DNA from: Diospyros lotus
Lineage: Eukaryota; Streptophyta; Magnoliopsida; Ericales; Ebenaceae
Reading direction: 5' to 3'
DNA: 64,000 nucleotides
Assembly (NCBI RefSeq): GCF_014633365.1
Contig: NC_068348.1
Coordinates: 682,001 to 746,000 of the forward strand
The notes under the pieces are model-generated. The model saw nothing but the letters and a program-made list of their open reading frames with translations, searched no databases and was not told where the DNA came from. A program made the position numbers and the translations under genes. Shown in pieces: positions 48,401 to 58,209 of the stretch (positions are counted from its first letter, which is position 1; every line of letters starts with the position of its first letter).

Positions 48401-50547
48401 TAAGACTTTCTTCTTTGCCATCTATTGTCTTGCACAGCTGATAGCTAGCTAAAAGAGAGAGTGCAAATATGAACTTCCTGGAAATTTGTAAATGAAATCA
48501 GGAATTTGCTAATTATGAAAATATTTATCTTATTAATCATTAGGTCAAGCTATAAGAACATTCTTACTTATCTGCCAGGGGGTGGGGGGGCTGAAAACCT
48601 ATAAGAACAGTAACTTAGTGGTTGAATCTCCCTTTTCACCATACCGGATAAACCAAATACAATATTGTGGCTTATTTTTCTTTGGATATTCCAAATGGAT
48701 CAGGTTGGAGATTCGGCTTTGTACCTTGGTTTGTTGGGCTTATTTGTCAATGAACTAGCAGGCAAGTTAGTTGCACCAGGTTTGTTTGTCATGGATTTTA
48801 ATGTATTGGCATCTTAGAATTTCTACCCACAATGCCTTGCAGATTTGCAGTTCTCCTTTTTCCTCTTTTGTGGATATGTGGGTGTTTCTCTCCTTAGCCC
48901 TGTGATGCACAACCTGTGGATATGGAGGGTATGTTTTTACTTCTTTGTTTACACATGGTTACCCATGTAAAAGTATCGTCTTGGATCCCATGACTTACAG
49001 AGTGAAATTTGCAGGGTACCGGCAATGCAAACTTCTATTATGCTACTGCAATGGCTTACGCTTGCTTGCAGGTTTGTTTATTTTAAAATGTTGACCCTTT
49101 CTAAAAAATTCTGCTCCCACCTTATATTATTTTGGGTATGGTAGTAAGTTTATGTTGAGAAGATAACTTCCGATGATGATTTAGTAACTCCTCAAGGTTC
49201 AATGAGATCAAAATTTGCGAGTGAAGTTCAGAGACTGTGGACACAGAATAATTTCAAACTTCGCATGTCTGTTTTAAAATTGAACCTTTATTTTTTTTTT
49301 TCCCAACCAGGTTCAGGTGTAAAGGTTAACTTTGTTGTTGGAATCAATTAAAATGCTTATGTCTTATTTGATAGTGGTTTTCCTTACTGATAGAGCAGGT
49401 CTATCTCTGGTTATTCTTGATGAGTATATATTCCTTCAAATACTTGAACAAGATGGGGTCCTTCCAATTTTTTGAGTATTTCTGTTTGCTGGTGTTTTTG
49501 ATTTTGCAATTCATTTTTGACAAATTTTTTTGGGTGAAAATTGGCTCAAAGTCGCTTTCTGTGGAAGTTTCTTGCCCAAAATCTTAAACAAGAAGAGATT
49601 GCTCTTGATAATTGTTTATCTATTAATTGATTTATGATAATCATGTAACTAGTTTATCTTCCCTGTATCCACATATAGTTGCATCAGGTGTGGACTTTGA
49701 CTAGGCTAAAGCACTTCTCTTTTATTCCTGCATTCACACCTTGTACTCATGCTCAGTCTAATGAGGGTCAGGTGCAGAGGGTTACACTGTTGACCGAGAC
49801 TAGAAATTATGCTGACTTATTTGCAAATGTAGAACACCATAGAAAATTATGCTGATTTAGCATCTTGATTTCTCTATGAATGTGTATGTATATATATACA
49901 TTGAAATATAGAATCTGAATAACAGAAATTGATTCACGTTCTACTTCCAGAGTCAGTTGTATTTGCCCAAATGTGAACTGCAGATGTCTGTCCCGTGATT
50001 CTATTCCTTTTCACTGTACTTTTTGATCAAACCAATCTAAATTGGAAGGGTCATGCTATTTGTACATCATTTATGTACACTTTGGGCTACACAAGGCACA
50101 TAAATGACATAAATACCCCACGCCTCATTGCGTCTCACCGCCTTGGGTGAAGGCATTTTAGACATTGATACATCATTGTGTAGCCCAAGGTGTACACAAT
50201 GATGTACGAATAGCATTTTCCTTTAGAAAAGGGAAGGGAACTGTCAGCTTATGAGGTAGTGGGAATAAAGGAGGCAGAAGTTTACAGTATATTTGGTACT
50301 GAGAAAGCAGAAACCAAGTAATGTGGAGCATTTAAGATGTTTTCCATCTTTCATGGAGATACTGTTGGACTGAGCATAACAATGATTCTCATGCATTGCT
50401 TGCATTAACCTATGAAATAACTAGGGGTCTTGCTGTCCTCATGGTTTGTTCTGGTTTATTGTGCAGATTATTTTGGTGGTGGAGAGTGTGGGTACCATGC
50501 TAAATCATGACAGGAAGATAAGGAAGTTATCAGCCACGAGTACTTGA
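26370..50547 (+). CDS. PIGU: GPI transamidase subunit PIG-U (CDC91/GAB1 homologue)
   Basis: Exons: 26370-26529, 26615-26662, 26757-26817, 26927-26959, 44853-44977, 45091-45225, 46042-46118, 46267-46532, 47391-47447, 47545-47713, 48704-48761, 48843-48928, 49015-49071 and 50467-50547. They total 1413 nt: 470 codons plus TGA, phase consistent throughout. The protein is a multi-pass ER membrane subunit of the complex that attaches GPI anchors to proteins. Diagnostic stretches shared with plant [83 protein letters not shown] and [16 protein letters not shown]. The start was chosen at the ATG opening MEEKRSS; the family region begins about 13 residues later. Intron 4 (26960-44852, 17.9 kb) is filled by nested retrotransposons. 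Intron 11 uses a GC donor (CAG/GCAAGT at 48762). All other introns are GT-AG. Confidence 0.93.
27581..27998 (+). repeat. 5' LTR of element A
   Basis: 418 bp, from TGTCACAAGAAGG to CAGTGACA. It contains a partial tandem duplication (TTACTTTTACTGTTGTAATTCC and a near copy, about 27622-27690) and a block of roughly 100 bp missing from the 3' LTR. The two LTRs differ at many other sites. Confidence 0.85.
27999..28032 (+). promoter_or_regulatory. Tandemly duplicated primer-binding site of element A
   Basis: The 17-bp unit ATCTTGGTATCAGAGCA occurs twice in perfect tandem (27999-28015 and 28016-28032) directly after the 5' LTR. TGGTATCAGAGC is complementary to initiator-methionine tRNA. Element C has only one such site. 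Confidence 0.85.
28067..29850 (+). pseudogene. Element A gag and protease region
   Basis: This begins at ATG 28067 ([14 protein letters not shown]) and is soon broken by TAG. The gag capsid-like domain is open from 28513 to 28932 (VPFE-type motif [34 protein letters not shown]). A zinc-knuckle region follows near 29160, then aspartic protease ([12 protein letters not shown] at about 29395) and [14 protein letters not shown] at 29584. In-frame stops at 28292, 28319, 28930 and 29579 lie where relatives mostly carry glutamine or another residue. It is not translatable as one protein. Confidence 0.85.
29951..30540 (+). mobile_element. Solo LTR (copia type) inserted in element A
   Basis: 590 bp from TGTTAAAAGTTGTC to GGTATAACA. 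Internal landmarks such as GGTTCAAGACTGGATGTAGG and AGGATAAAATCTGGTGTTTG are typical of plant copia LTRs. Flanks are AACCC and AATGC, a 5-bp duplication with two changes. Removing the LTR and one flank restores the polyprotein phase between ...FIEP and [11 protein letters not shown], which supports these borders. Confidence 0.75.
30584..31003 (+). repeat. 5' LTR of element B
   Basis: 420 bp, the same length as its 3' partner. The sequence beside it, AGTTGGTATCTAAGAA (about 31004-31019), stands where the primer-binding site TGGTATCAGAGC should be and is degraded. Confidence 0.88.
31022..35586 (+). pseudogene. Element B gag-pol remnant
   Basis: Domains in order: gag N-terminus (31022-31255), capsid-like domain (31480-31730; [16 protein letters not shown]), zinc knuckle (CGDKYHLGH near 32133), protease ([12 protein letters not shown] near 32352), RT (33100-33660; [20 protein letters not shown], active site FFDDILVYS), a shortened RNase H (33900-34100), integrase (zinc finger near 34440, core SDRDKIF near 34722) and a chromodomain-like tail ending at 35586 ([19 protein letters not shown]). 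At least seven in-frame stops and a frameshift are present. RNase H lacks about 30 codons, including the TDHESLKFL block that element C retains. It cannot encode an active polyprotein. Confidence 0.88.
35616..36035 (+). repeat. 3' LTR of element B
   Basis: It lies 5' adjacent to the polypurine tract GGAGGGGAAG and ends GTCGTGACA before the TCTAT duplication. Confidence 0.9.
36036..38473 (+). pseudogene. Element A pol: RT, RNase H and integrase remnant
   Basis: Pol resumes after element B with [17 protein letters not shown] is at 36189-36600 ([26 protein letters not shown]). The RT thumb and RNase H start at 36650-37138 ([39 protein letters not shown]). The integrase zinc-binding and core regions are at 37400-37977, and the C-terminal region is at 38131-38460. 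Stops (for example 36162, 37975) and frameshifts break it into pieces. A GT/G homopolymer tract at 37538-37572 sits in the integrase part. Element C is inserted at the end, after YYG. Confidence 0.85.
37538..37572. repeat. (GT)n-(G)n low-complexity tract in element A integrase
   Basis: A short GTGTGTGTGTG run is followed by about 23 consecutive G residues. It interrupts the homologous [17 protein letters not shown] coding stretch seen in element B. Confidence 0.85.
38474..38805 (+). repeat. 5' LTR of element C
   Basis: TGTCATGTGTCTCGAG to CTCGGAAGCTGACA, with a TTTATAAGC box near 38645. It is nearly identical to the 3' LTR. Confidence 0.93.
38861..40602 (+). pseudogene. Element C gag and protease
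   Basis: Starts at ATG 38861 ([16 protein letters not shown]). Stops TAG at 39068 and 39137 break the N-terminus. The capsid-like domain is open from 39167 ([37 protein letters not shown]). A frameshift upstream of the zinc knuckle moves [14 protein letters not shown] (about 39943) and the downstream part into another frame. Protease follows ([14 protein letters not shown] near 40155; [15 protein letters not shown] near 40350), ending at TAG 40600. A nucleic-acid-binding gag and an aspartic protease would have been encoded; as it stands the frame is broken. Confidence 0.88.
40612..43487 (+). pseudogene. Element C pol: RT, RNase H, integrase, chromodomain
   Basis: A long open stretch of 476 codons (40612-42042) contains RT ([20 protein letters not shown]; active site FFDDILIYS) and a complete RNase H ([30 protein letters not shown]). 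A one-base shift near 42015-42040 leads to integrase (42039-42749) with the zinc-binding CDVCKRC region and the core [11 protein letters not shown] and [12 protein letters not shown] at 42747 replaces a glutamine seen in element B (VNQSLETYL). The last part (42753-43487) carries the integrase C-terminus and the chromodomain-like [15 protein letters not shown]. It is the least damaged of the four related copies, with three or four lesions in pol. Confidence 0.9.
43518..43849 (+). repeat. 3' LTR of element C
   Basis: 332 bp, five substitutions from the 5' LTR, followed by the TATTT copy of the duplication. Confidence 0.93.
43850..44222 (+). pseudogene. Element A integrase end and chromodomain-like tail
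   Basis: Resumes element A after element C. The frame shifts once; 43944-44192 is open and holds [19 protein letters not shown] and [16 protein letters not shown], matching the tails of B and C. The polypurine tract AAGGAGGGGGGAAA (44209-44222) abuts the 3' LTR. Confidence 0.85.
44223..44555 (+). repeat. 3' LTR of element A
   Basis: 333 bp from TGTCATGAAAATGG to GGCCGTGACA, followed by the GGCGA duplication. It lacks about 100 bp present in the 5' LTR and has a longer CT-rich segment near 44400-44470. Confidence 0.88.
50048..50221. mobile_element. Foldback MITE in PIG-U intron 13
   Basis: The left arm (50048-50094, ATGCTATTTGTACATCATTT and so on to GGGCTACACAA) and the reverse complement of the right arm (50175-50221) match over about 46 bases with few changes. 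A spacer of about 80 bases separates them. It has no coding content and no clear target duplication. Confidence 0.75.
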
Positions 50548-51397
50548 GATTATGGATTGTCTAGAACATGCAAAGGAGCTTTTTATGATGGTTTGCTTTG
50601 GCTTGCTGTGATGGAGGCTGCTACAGCAGAAAAAACTTGGAGGCAGCCACTTGAAATATGGTCCTCCTGACCTTACCAAAAATTGAAATAGATTCTTGAT
50701 TATCTTTTGTACGTGTTCTTGATATAAAATATAAAGGGTTATTGGCAATGCCAGGCAAGATTTTTATGGTTCTTCAGTCTAATAGTTGAGTGTCCTGATG
50801 GATTTAGTGCAGAAAATAGAATATCAGTTTTGCTTTTAGTATCTATCCCTCATTTTCCGGGATGTGCTTGTATTTCTCTGAGATTATCTTTCTGGAAAAT
50901 GTTATACGTTACCCAACTGATCTAGGTATTTGGCTGAATCATTGATTGTGATTGATGTTTCATTGCCGAGTAAATCCACATGCACATCTTTTACTACGCT
51001 ACTCTCATACTGTACTTTGGTAAAATCACTCTTGGAACTCCCTCTGATGGTTTTGGGTCTTGTGTAGGTAGAATCTGCTTGCTGCTTAATGAAGATGCAT
51101 ACAAAGCACTACAGAACTGGGCCATGACTTGCTAGTTCCAGGCTTGGCTTAGTTGTAAGATTCTTCTCATTATCCCATTTCTATCAAGTTGTAGAGATCT
51201 TTATTTTGACATTGTGGCCGTCAATTGAGTCCGTCTGGGAACTTTGTTATGATAATAATAAACCAGACTGCTTTGTTCAAGTCAAACTAGTAGAGTTAGC
51301 TGAAACCTTTGGAATCATCTGTTGAGGGTTGAACTGTTGAACAATCCATCTTGTTCAGAGTGTATTTGCCAGTTACTTATTAAACTAGTCCTAGTTT

Positions 51398-51436
<39 letters not shown>

Positions 51437-51437
51437 C

Positions 51438-51468
<31 letters not shown>

Positions 51469-53616
51469 TTGGGGTTTGGCTGCCATTGGGAACAAAGTCA
51501 TCTGCAGTTACTTGCCAACTGGGATAAGGATTCTATGTAGTGTGCATTAAGTTAGGAGATGGCTTGTTTCAACAAGGCTCAATCAGTGTTTTGTTTATTG
51601 GCATTTTACAACCTAAGCTACTAGGTTCATGGTTCCTAGGCCATATTTGCAACATCCCTAGATCATGGTTGACCTGACCATATCAAGCTAATTGCTTTAC
51701 ATTAATCCCCTACTTGTTTACTTGTCACACAAAATTAAATGCGAGAATTTATGTTTAAGCCAACTAAGCTACAATATGCATGCAAAAACTAAATTATTCA
51801 TAAGGTATCCCCGTGTAAATGATCGAAGGAGAGTTGTTTTATATGGAATATTTATTTTGTTTAATAAAGAGGTCATCTTTACAACTTGAATCCACGACCT
51901 TCGCTTTACAAAGGAATGACCTTATCATTACTTTCAGCCCTTGCTCGGAAGTTAAATTACCATTAGCCTTGTGTTTTAAAAAAAATAAAAATTAATTAAA
52001 CTAATTTTAAAATTTAAGAATGGTTGAATTAAATAATTAAACTTCAAAGGTATATCCTCAATTGAGGGCATGGGAAATTTAAGTTTGACTATGCATGGTG
52101 GGAAGCTTTAAAATCAATTCCAAGTAGTAGAAAATGAAAGATCTCACTACTTTGAAAAGCTAAAGACATGAGACTTGGTGATTTGTTTGATCGTAGAATG
52201 GGCAAATCTTCAAGCACTTAAAGCTAGTTAGTTTTTTTTTGACTTAAATATATAGATAAATTCATCATGAATTGAAGTTTGGGCCCTGACCCTTCATATA
52301 GATATGGACAATTACATAATTTCATATGGAGATAAAATTGAAGTTATAATTTTGCGGTATTTTAAACTTTTAAATATGTGCAGTGGATCGTCTACACTAT
52401 CTTGAGGAGTCTGTATAATGAGTTTCATAGCTTGACATGTTAGAAGAAATTATTAATTGGTAATGATGGGAGAATTTAACGGATTTTTAAATTCAAATGA
52501 TGTGTTAAATTTTAATTAATTTAATAAATATTATATGTTAAATGTTACCTATAAAGTATTAAGTTTGAGAATTCATGGACTTCCTCAATTTTTATCCATA
52601 CAGGTGGAGCCAATTTTGTTCTACCTATAAAGTACTAAGGAATTCTTGGAATTGAACCCAATAAATTATCCAAACAAAATCCTTATTTTATACAAATCAA
52701 GAGTCCTCACCCTTTATGTGACATGAAAGGAAAGGAAAATTAGACTCCATGACAACTAATTTTGTGAACACTCTCATATACATGGCTTTGTTTTAAAACA
52801 TAAAATAAAAGTCAATGATCTTTCATTATTTAGTTTTTAAGATTTAACAAGTATATATTGTTAATTGCATAAATAATATTTGAGTGTATCAAAAAATCGT
52901 TCAATAACTAGTTTCATCAAGCGAAACTTAATAGTTAGAGCGAAGGATTATGATTCTCCGTTTGCAACCCTTAAGGGAGCCTTATATGCCTAGCAATTAA
53001 GCAAAATGTGTATAAAATTTATTTTAGTAATTTTAATTCTTTAAATATTATTCAAATACTTAAATTTGATATTTTTATTAATAGTTTATACAAAAATTAA
53101 TATAAAATATTAATAAAAATATCAAATTTAAATGTCTAAACAATATTTTTGGAACATTAAAGATTCAAAACTATGAGAAGAAGCAAATCATGGGAAGAGG
53201 GGGTAACTTTATCTCTTCTCTAGTGCTTGTATGTGTTATTTGAGTGGATTTCACACATTAAATGCAGAAAACAATATTGAGTGTGTCACAAGATTAGAAA
53301 ATCCATCAAATCTGCAGTATTAAACATGCATTTGAGAGAGAGAGAGAGAGAATCTCAACACCCTTTAAAGATAAGCAATATTTGGAGGAATTAAACAAAA
53401 TGTTATTTTGACTACATTAATGACTTGCACACAAGGTGTTAAAAGAATCATAAACCCTTACATCAAATGAGATATCAATTTTTTTTTCTTTTATCCCTCG
53501 CTCTAGCCTTAGATGATTAAGTTAATTAGTTTTCAAGAAGTAGTTAAAGTGAATACTACTAATAAGTCTTTAGAAATAGATGTTAAATATGTTATCTATA
53601 GAAATCTTACTCTTTA
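50548..53616. other. Intergenic region downstream of PIG-U
   Basis: The first few hundred bases are the likely 3' UTR of PIG-U. The rest is AT-rich, with no supported gene, LTR pair or inverted repeat. Confidence 0.5.
51398..51469. repeat. Compound microsatellite (GT)n-(AT)n-(GA)n
   Basis: Three dinucleotide runs follow each other without interruption, about 70 bases in all. Confidence 0.9.
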
Positions 53617-54317
53617 TGTTGGGATGAGACGAAGCTCAACCCTAAATCAACCATTTATAAAGTAAATAAACAGACCGATTTCATATACGAATGAATGGAT
53701 AGAATCATATACATAAACTTAAAACAAATTAAAACAAAGAACACAAGCAACTTTACTGTGGTTCACCCGTTAAAGAGAGCTACGTCCACGTTGAGCTCCG
53801 GCAAAGGAAGTTCACTGCACTATTGGGAGAAAATCTGTTTTACAGCCTTGGATTACATACAAAACACTCTCTGATCTCACTGTACAAAACTGACTCTCAA
53901 ATTAAATTAGCCACACAACCACAGGCTACAGATTAGAGGTTTACACCTTAGAGAGAAAATGAATGAATCATCTATACAAAAAGAATAAACCAGAGAATGA
54001 TTGAACAAACCCTAAATGAAGCAGATAATCGAAGGTTGTCTTGCTTACCATCTCGAGACGACGGTAGGTGATATAAAGAAGACACAAGCGATGTAGATTG
54101 CATCGTATATAGGCACAACAGAGCATCGACGATCGGGGAAGAGGCAGGCTAAAAGACAAAGAAAAGCATGCCAAATGAAACAGTAAAGGCGGTTGCCGTT
54201 TTGGCCCTCCACTCAAGACCCAAAACGCTGCCGTTTTAGGCAATCATAAAGGTTGTCAAAAGACCCTCCTACCCTTTCACAAAATGCTGCCCTTTGAAGC
54301 TTCACTTAAATACAATA
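53617..54317 (+). mobile_element. Possible solo LTR, copia type
   Basis: It starts TGTTGGGATGAGACG and contains GTGGTTCACCCGTTAAAGAG and CTACGTCCACGTTGAGC, a block I associate with many plant copia LTRs. CTTTA occurs on both sides (53612-53616 and 54318-54322). The right end reads ACAATA rather than CA, so the border is uncertain. Confidence 0.4.
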
Positions 54318-55886
54318 CTTTATATAGGTTGAACTCCTAAAGGTTGAGCAAGATTCTTAGCAATATCATTCTTCTAGATTTTTAGACTTTGAAAGAATAG
54401 ACAGTTTCTTCTGGTAGCAAAGGGCCAAGCAAGCCACATGTTACATGTTGACAGGAAGGGCACGTGACATGTTATGACTAACAAGATACATGATATGTAG
54501 TGATTTGTTATTTCTTGAAAAAAATATAAGAATAAATTTATAAATAAATATTGTTCTTGAAAAAAGTATAAAGATAAATTTATAAATAAATATAGTATCA
54601 AGTACTGCTCATCTTTTAAGTATGGGGATGAATTTATAAATAATATAGTGTCACTTCATTTACTTTTCTCCTCCCCACACCATTGTGATAAAGAAGTTGC
54701 TTATAACCCATTAAGGAGTTGCAGACTAGTCATGGAGAGCCACTAGTAGAGAGATGGTGAGAGAAAGAATAAATATAAAATTAAAACTAAAAAAAAAATC
54801 CAAGTAGTCAATACCATGCTAAATTTTTATTTTTGTATTGAAAACAAAAAAAAGTGATCGCATAAACAAAATATCAAATCTTAATCTCATTATATAAATT
54901 CGACTATATAAATTTTTACTTGCTAATTATTTCTACGTCTGGCTTTATTTTCTATAAAGTCTGTTAACTCGCATAATTAATATCTAAAAATTTCCTACTA
55001 AATTTTTCTTAATCTTGCTCTACTTTTACTAAATATTTATTCTATTTCATTTACTCTTCTCGTTGAGAATCTCGATCGATCTTTTTTATATATAGCTAAA
55101 ATATCTTAATCATGTCTCAATCAACTCATAGAAGATCGCCCACAAAATGTTGGTGACCACCTCACCTCTGAGCTCACTGTTGATCCCAAAATTCCTATCT
55201 GCTCATAAATCACCCTACATGCTAGAGTAGAACTGAACAGTAATAAACAAAGCACATATAATTGTTCTACCTACATTGGTGAGTTACAGAAAGAAGAGCA
55301 GACAAGATAGCAGAGATGGCTTATAGAATTAAAGAATTTGAACAGATAGAGAAGAGCTAATAAGATCAAGGAAGATATCTAAGTCTATAAAAGAAAGAAA
55401 GAAAGAAAGAAAGAAACTACTTGGCATCAACACTGGTAGATGCTTTATTTTACTATGATTCTGCAAAATCTCCATAGAAAATGTCAGCTTGCCGTTCTCT
55501 GGCCCTCCAATTTGGTGTTGCATCGGTACACTAAACAAATCATCCTTTTGGCTTTCTCACCATGCTAGCCAGGCTTTTAATATATATATATATATATATA
55601 TCTAGAGATGCTATTGACAAAATATATATAATGGATTATCCTGGCTATTCTGTTCTACCTCCAACTACTTGGAACAGCTTTTTGACTCAAATACACTATT
55701 ATTGTAACTGTTGACCCTTCCTCATAAATACTCAAGCTACATGCAAACACTTCCTCTTCATAGTCTTCCATCATCCCCATTTCCCACCTCAATTTTTCTC
55801 CTCCACTGTCATATGCTTCAATTTCTAGCAACCCCATCAAGCATTACAACTCTCCTCAACCCAAGATCTTTTCGTCAAGAGTAGAA
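54318..55886. other. Intergenic region upstream of the P450 gene
   Basis: AT-rich spacer with a (GAAA)n run near 55390-55413 and a (TA)n run at 55579-55602. The last 200 bases should hold the promoter and 5' UTR of the P450 gene. No other gene seen. Confidence 0.5.
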
Positions 55887-58209
55887 ATGGGGTGGTCGGT
55901 TGCTGTTTGCGTTGTAGCTTTCGCAGTTATATGCATAGTTCATTGGGTATACAGATGGAGGAATCCCAGATGCAATGGAGAACTCCCCCCAGGTTCAATG
56001 GGCTTGCCACTTGTAGGAGAGACTCTTCAGTTTTTTGCACCCAACACCTCAAATGACATTCCTCCCTTCATTAAGACACGGATGAAAAGGTATTGCTATA
56101 GCATTTACATGTCCAATGAGTGCAAAAATCAACATCTCCAAGGTTATTTTACCTGTATTGCTCACCTTTTCAATTGGGTTCGAATACTTTCAGGTACGGC
56201 CCAATATTTCGAACTAGTTTGGTAGGAAGGCCAGTGATTGTATCAACAGACCCGGATTTTAGTTATTTTGTTTTCCAGCAAGAGGGGAGATTGTTCCAAA
56301 GCTGGTATCCAGAGAGCTTCACAGAGATCTTTGGAAGACAGAATGTGGGTTCATTGCATGGGTTAATGTATAAGTACCTCAAGAACATGGTGCTCAACTT
56401 GTTTGGTCCGGAGCACCTGAAAAAGATGCTCCCTGAAGTCGAACAGGCGGCCAGCAGAAACTTGAGAAGATGGTCAAGCCAGGAGTATGTTGAACTTAAG
56501 GAGGCCACTGCAATTGTAAGTTCAGGCTAACAACTGCCTTTTCTTCTGATTAAAATGCAATTCACTCTCCCTTTTTTGATTGAATTCGTACGATAATTTG
56601 GTGTTTGCAGTTGATATTCAACCTGACTGCAAAGAAACTCATCAGCTATGATTCACAGAAGTCATCCGAGAATCTGAGGCAGAATTTTGTTGCTTTCGTT
56701 CAAGGACTAATTTCCTTCCCACTGGATATCCCTGGGACATCATACCACAAATGTTTGCAGGTATATGACCACACAAATCATCTTCCAAACTTTGCGGGAA
56801 TGCCCAGATTTTATCTTCACTCTTCAATTTGTCGTTGCTCTTATGGAGAACTGGATATACAGTTGAATTTGAACCTTCTAATTTTGGTCAGGGAAGGAAA
56901 AAGGCAATGAGGATGCTGAAAAGCATGCTACAGGAGAGAAGGGCAAAGCCCAGGAAGCAGCAAGGTGATTTCTTCGATTACGTCCTTGAAGAGCTTACCA
57001 AGGAAGATACAATCCTCACAGAAGCAATTGCTCTGGATTTAATGTTTGTGCTATTGTTTGCCACCTTTGAGACAACTTCCCTAGCTCTAACTATGGCTGC
57101 TAAATTTCTTTTGGACCATCCTTTGGTGCTGAAGGAACTAACGGTCGGTGAAAACAATACATTTCAACAGAATATGTTGTTTCGATCATGTCTTACATTG
57201 TCCTCCTAACTGCCATGTTCTATACCCCCCAGGAGGAGCATGAGGCAATTCTAAGAAGAAGGGAAGATCCAAATTCTGGACTTACATGGAAAGAATATAA
57301 ATCAATGATATTTACATCCTGGGTAGGTCAACAGATTTCACTTACTCCTTTCAAAGGCCATATAAGTGATTTTGATAAATTTCCCACCTGTGGTTCTGCA
57401 ATGCTAACTTCAAAGCAAAATTGTAGTTTATCAATGAAACAGTCAGGCTGACAAATATAGTTCCAGCAATTTTCAGAAAAGCACTAAAAGAAATCAACTT
57501 CAAAGGTTCGTATCTATATGAAGAATCGGTTAGTATCTAGCAATGGTGTTCGAGTTTGTTCATAGGAATAAGATACATCGATCCATCGTGTACCTTCATA
57601 TAAACTCAGGGATAAATGCAGGCTACACCATTCCAGCTGGTTGGGCTGTTATGATCTCTCCTCCATCTGTACACTTGAATCCTGCCATATATGAAAATCC
57701 TCTCGACTTCAATCCATGGAGATGGGATGTAAGTTTATTGCTCCAGATTTGCTACTGGATTTTCGACTTTGATCAGTTGAGGAAGTACCTGTCACGTATT
57801 GCTTATACTCTTGAAAACTCTACTTTTGTCACGTACAGGGAATGGAACTGAATGGCGCCTCCAAACATTTCATGGCCTTTGGTGGTGGGATGAGATTTTG
57901 TGTGGGAACAGATTTTGCCAAACTCCAAATGGTTGTTTTTCTCCACTGTCTAGTTACAAAGTACAGGTAAAATGAGATCCATATTTCAAAGTGTCCAAGG
58001 AGCAATGCATTAGGGAATGAGAGGAAGAGACTAACCAACCAACTTTACATCTGATTGTTAGGTGGCGAGCAATCAAAGGAGGAGACATTGTCCGCACTCC
58101 TGGTCTGCAATTTCCAAATGGTTTTCACATTCAGATCTATGAGAAGAATGTACCAAAGCATAGAGTCCAGAAACAACTATATTTAGACAAACCGGCTGGT
58201 GCATGGTGA
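55887..58209 (+). CDS. Cytochrome P450, CYP87A subfamily
   Basis: Exons: 55887-56089, 56194-56515, 56611-56760, 56892-57143, 57233-57322, 57427-57505, 57622-57728, 57839-57966 and 58062-58209. Total 1479 nt, 492 codons plus stop. It is a haem monooxygenase anchored in the ER membrane by an N-terminal hydrophobic segment (residues 1-22), followed by the LPPGSMGLPLVGE hinge. Other marks: I-helix FATFETTS (about 281-288), ExxR as E343-T-V-R346, PERF-region FNPWRW (395-400) and the haem loop FGGGMRFCVG with cysteine 422. The sequence YPESFTEIFGRQNVGSLHG and LISFPLDIPGT are close to Arabidopsis CYP87A2 as I recall it. Known CYP87 enzymes oxidise sterols or triterpenes, and some CYP87A members cleave the sterol side chain in cardenolide-making plants. 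The substrate here is unknown. The C-terminus runs about 20 residues past the usual end (NVPKHRVQKQLYLDKPAGAW). No lesion is seen. Confidence 0.92.

Noticed and set aside
49672..49800. Possible extra exon or gene fragment in PIG-U intron 13
   Set aside because: PIG-U phase is complete without it and no open frame with known similarity is visible.
26370..50547. PIG-U as a pseudogene because of the huge insertion
   Set aside because: All 14 exons keep phase, splice sites are canonical or GC-AG, and no stop or frameshift is present; the nest lies fully inside intron 4.
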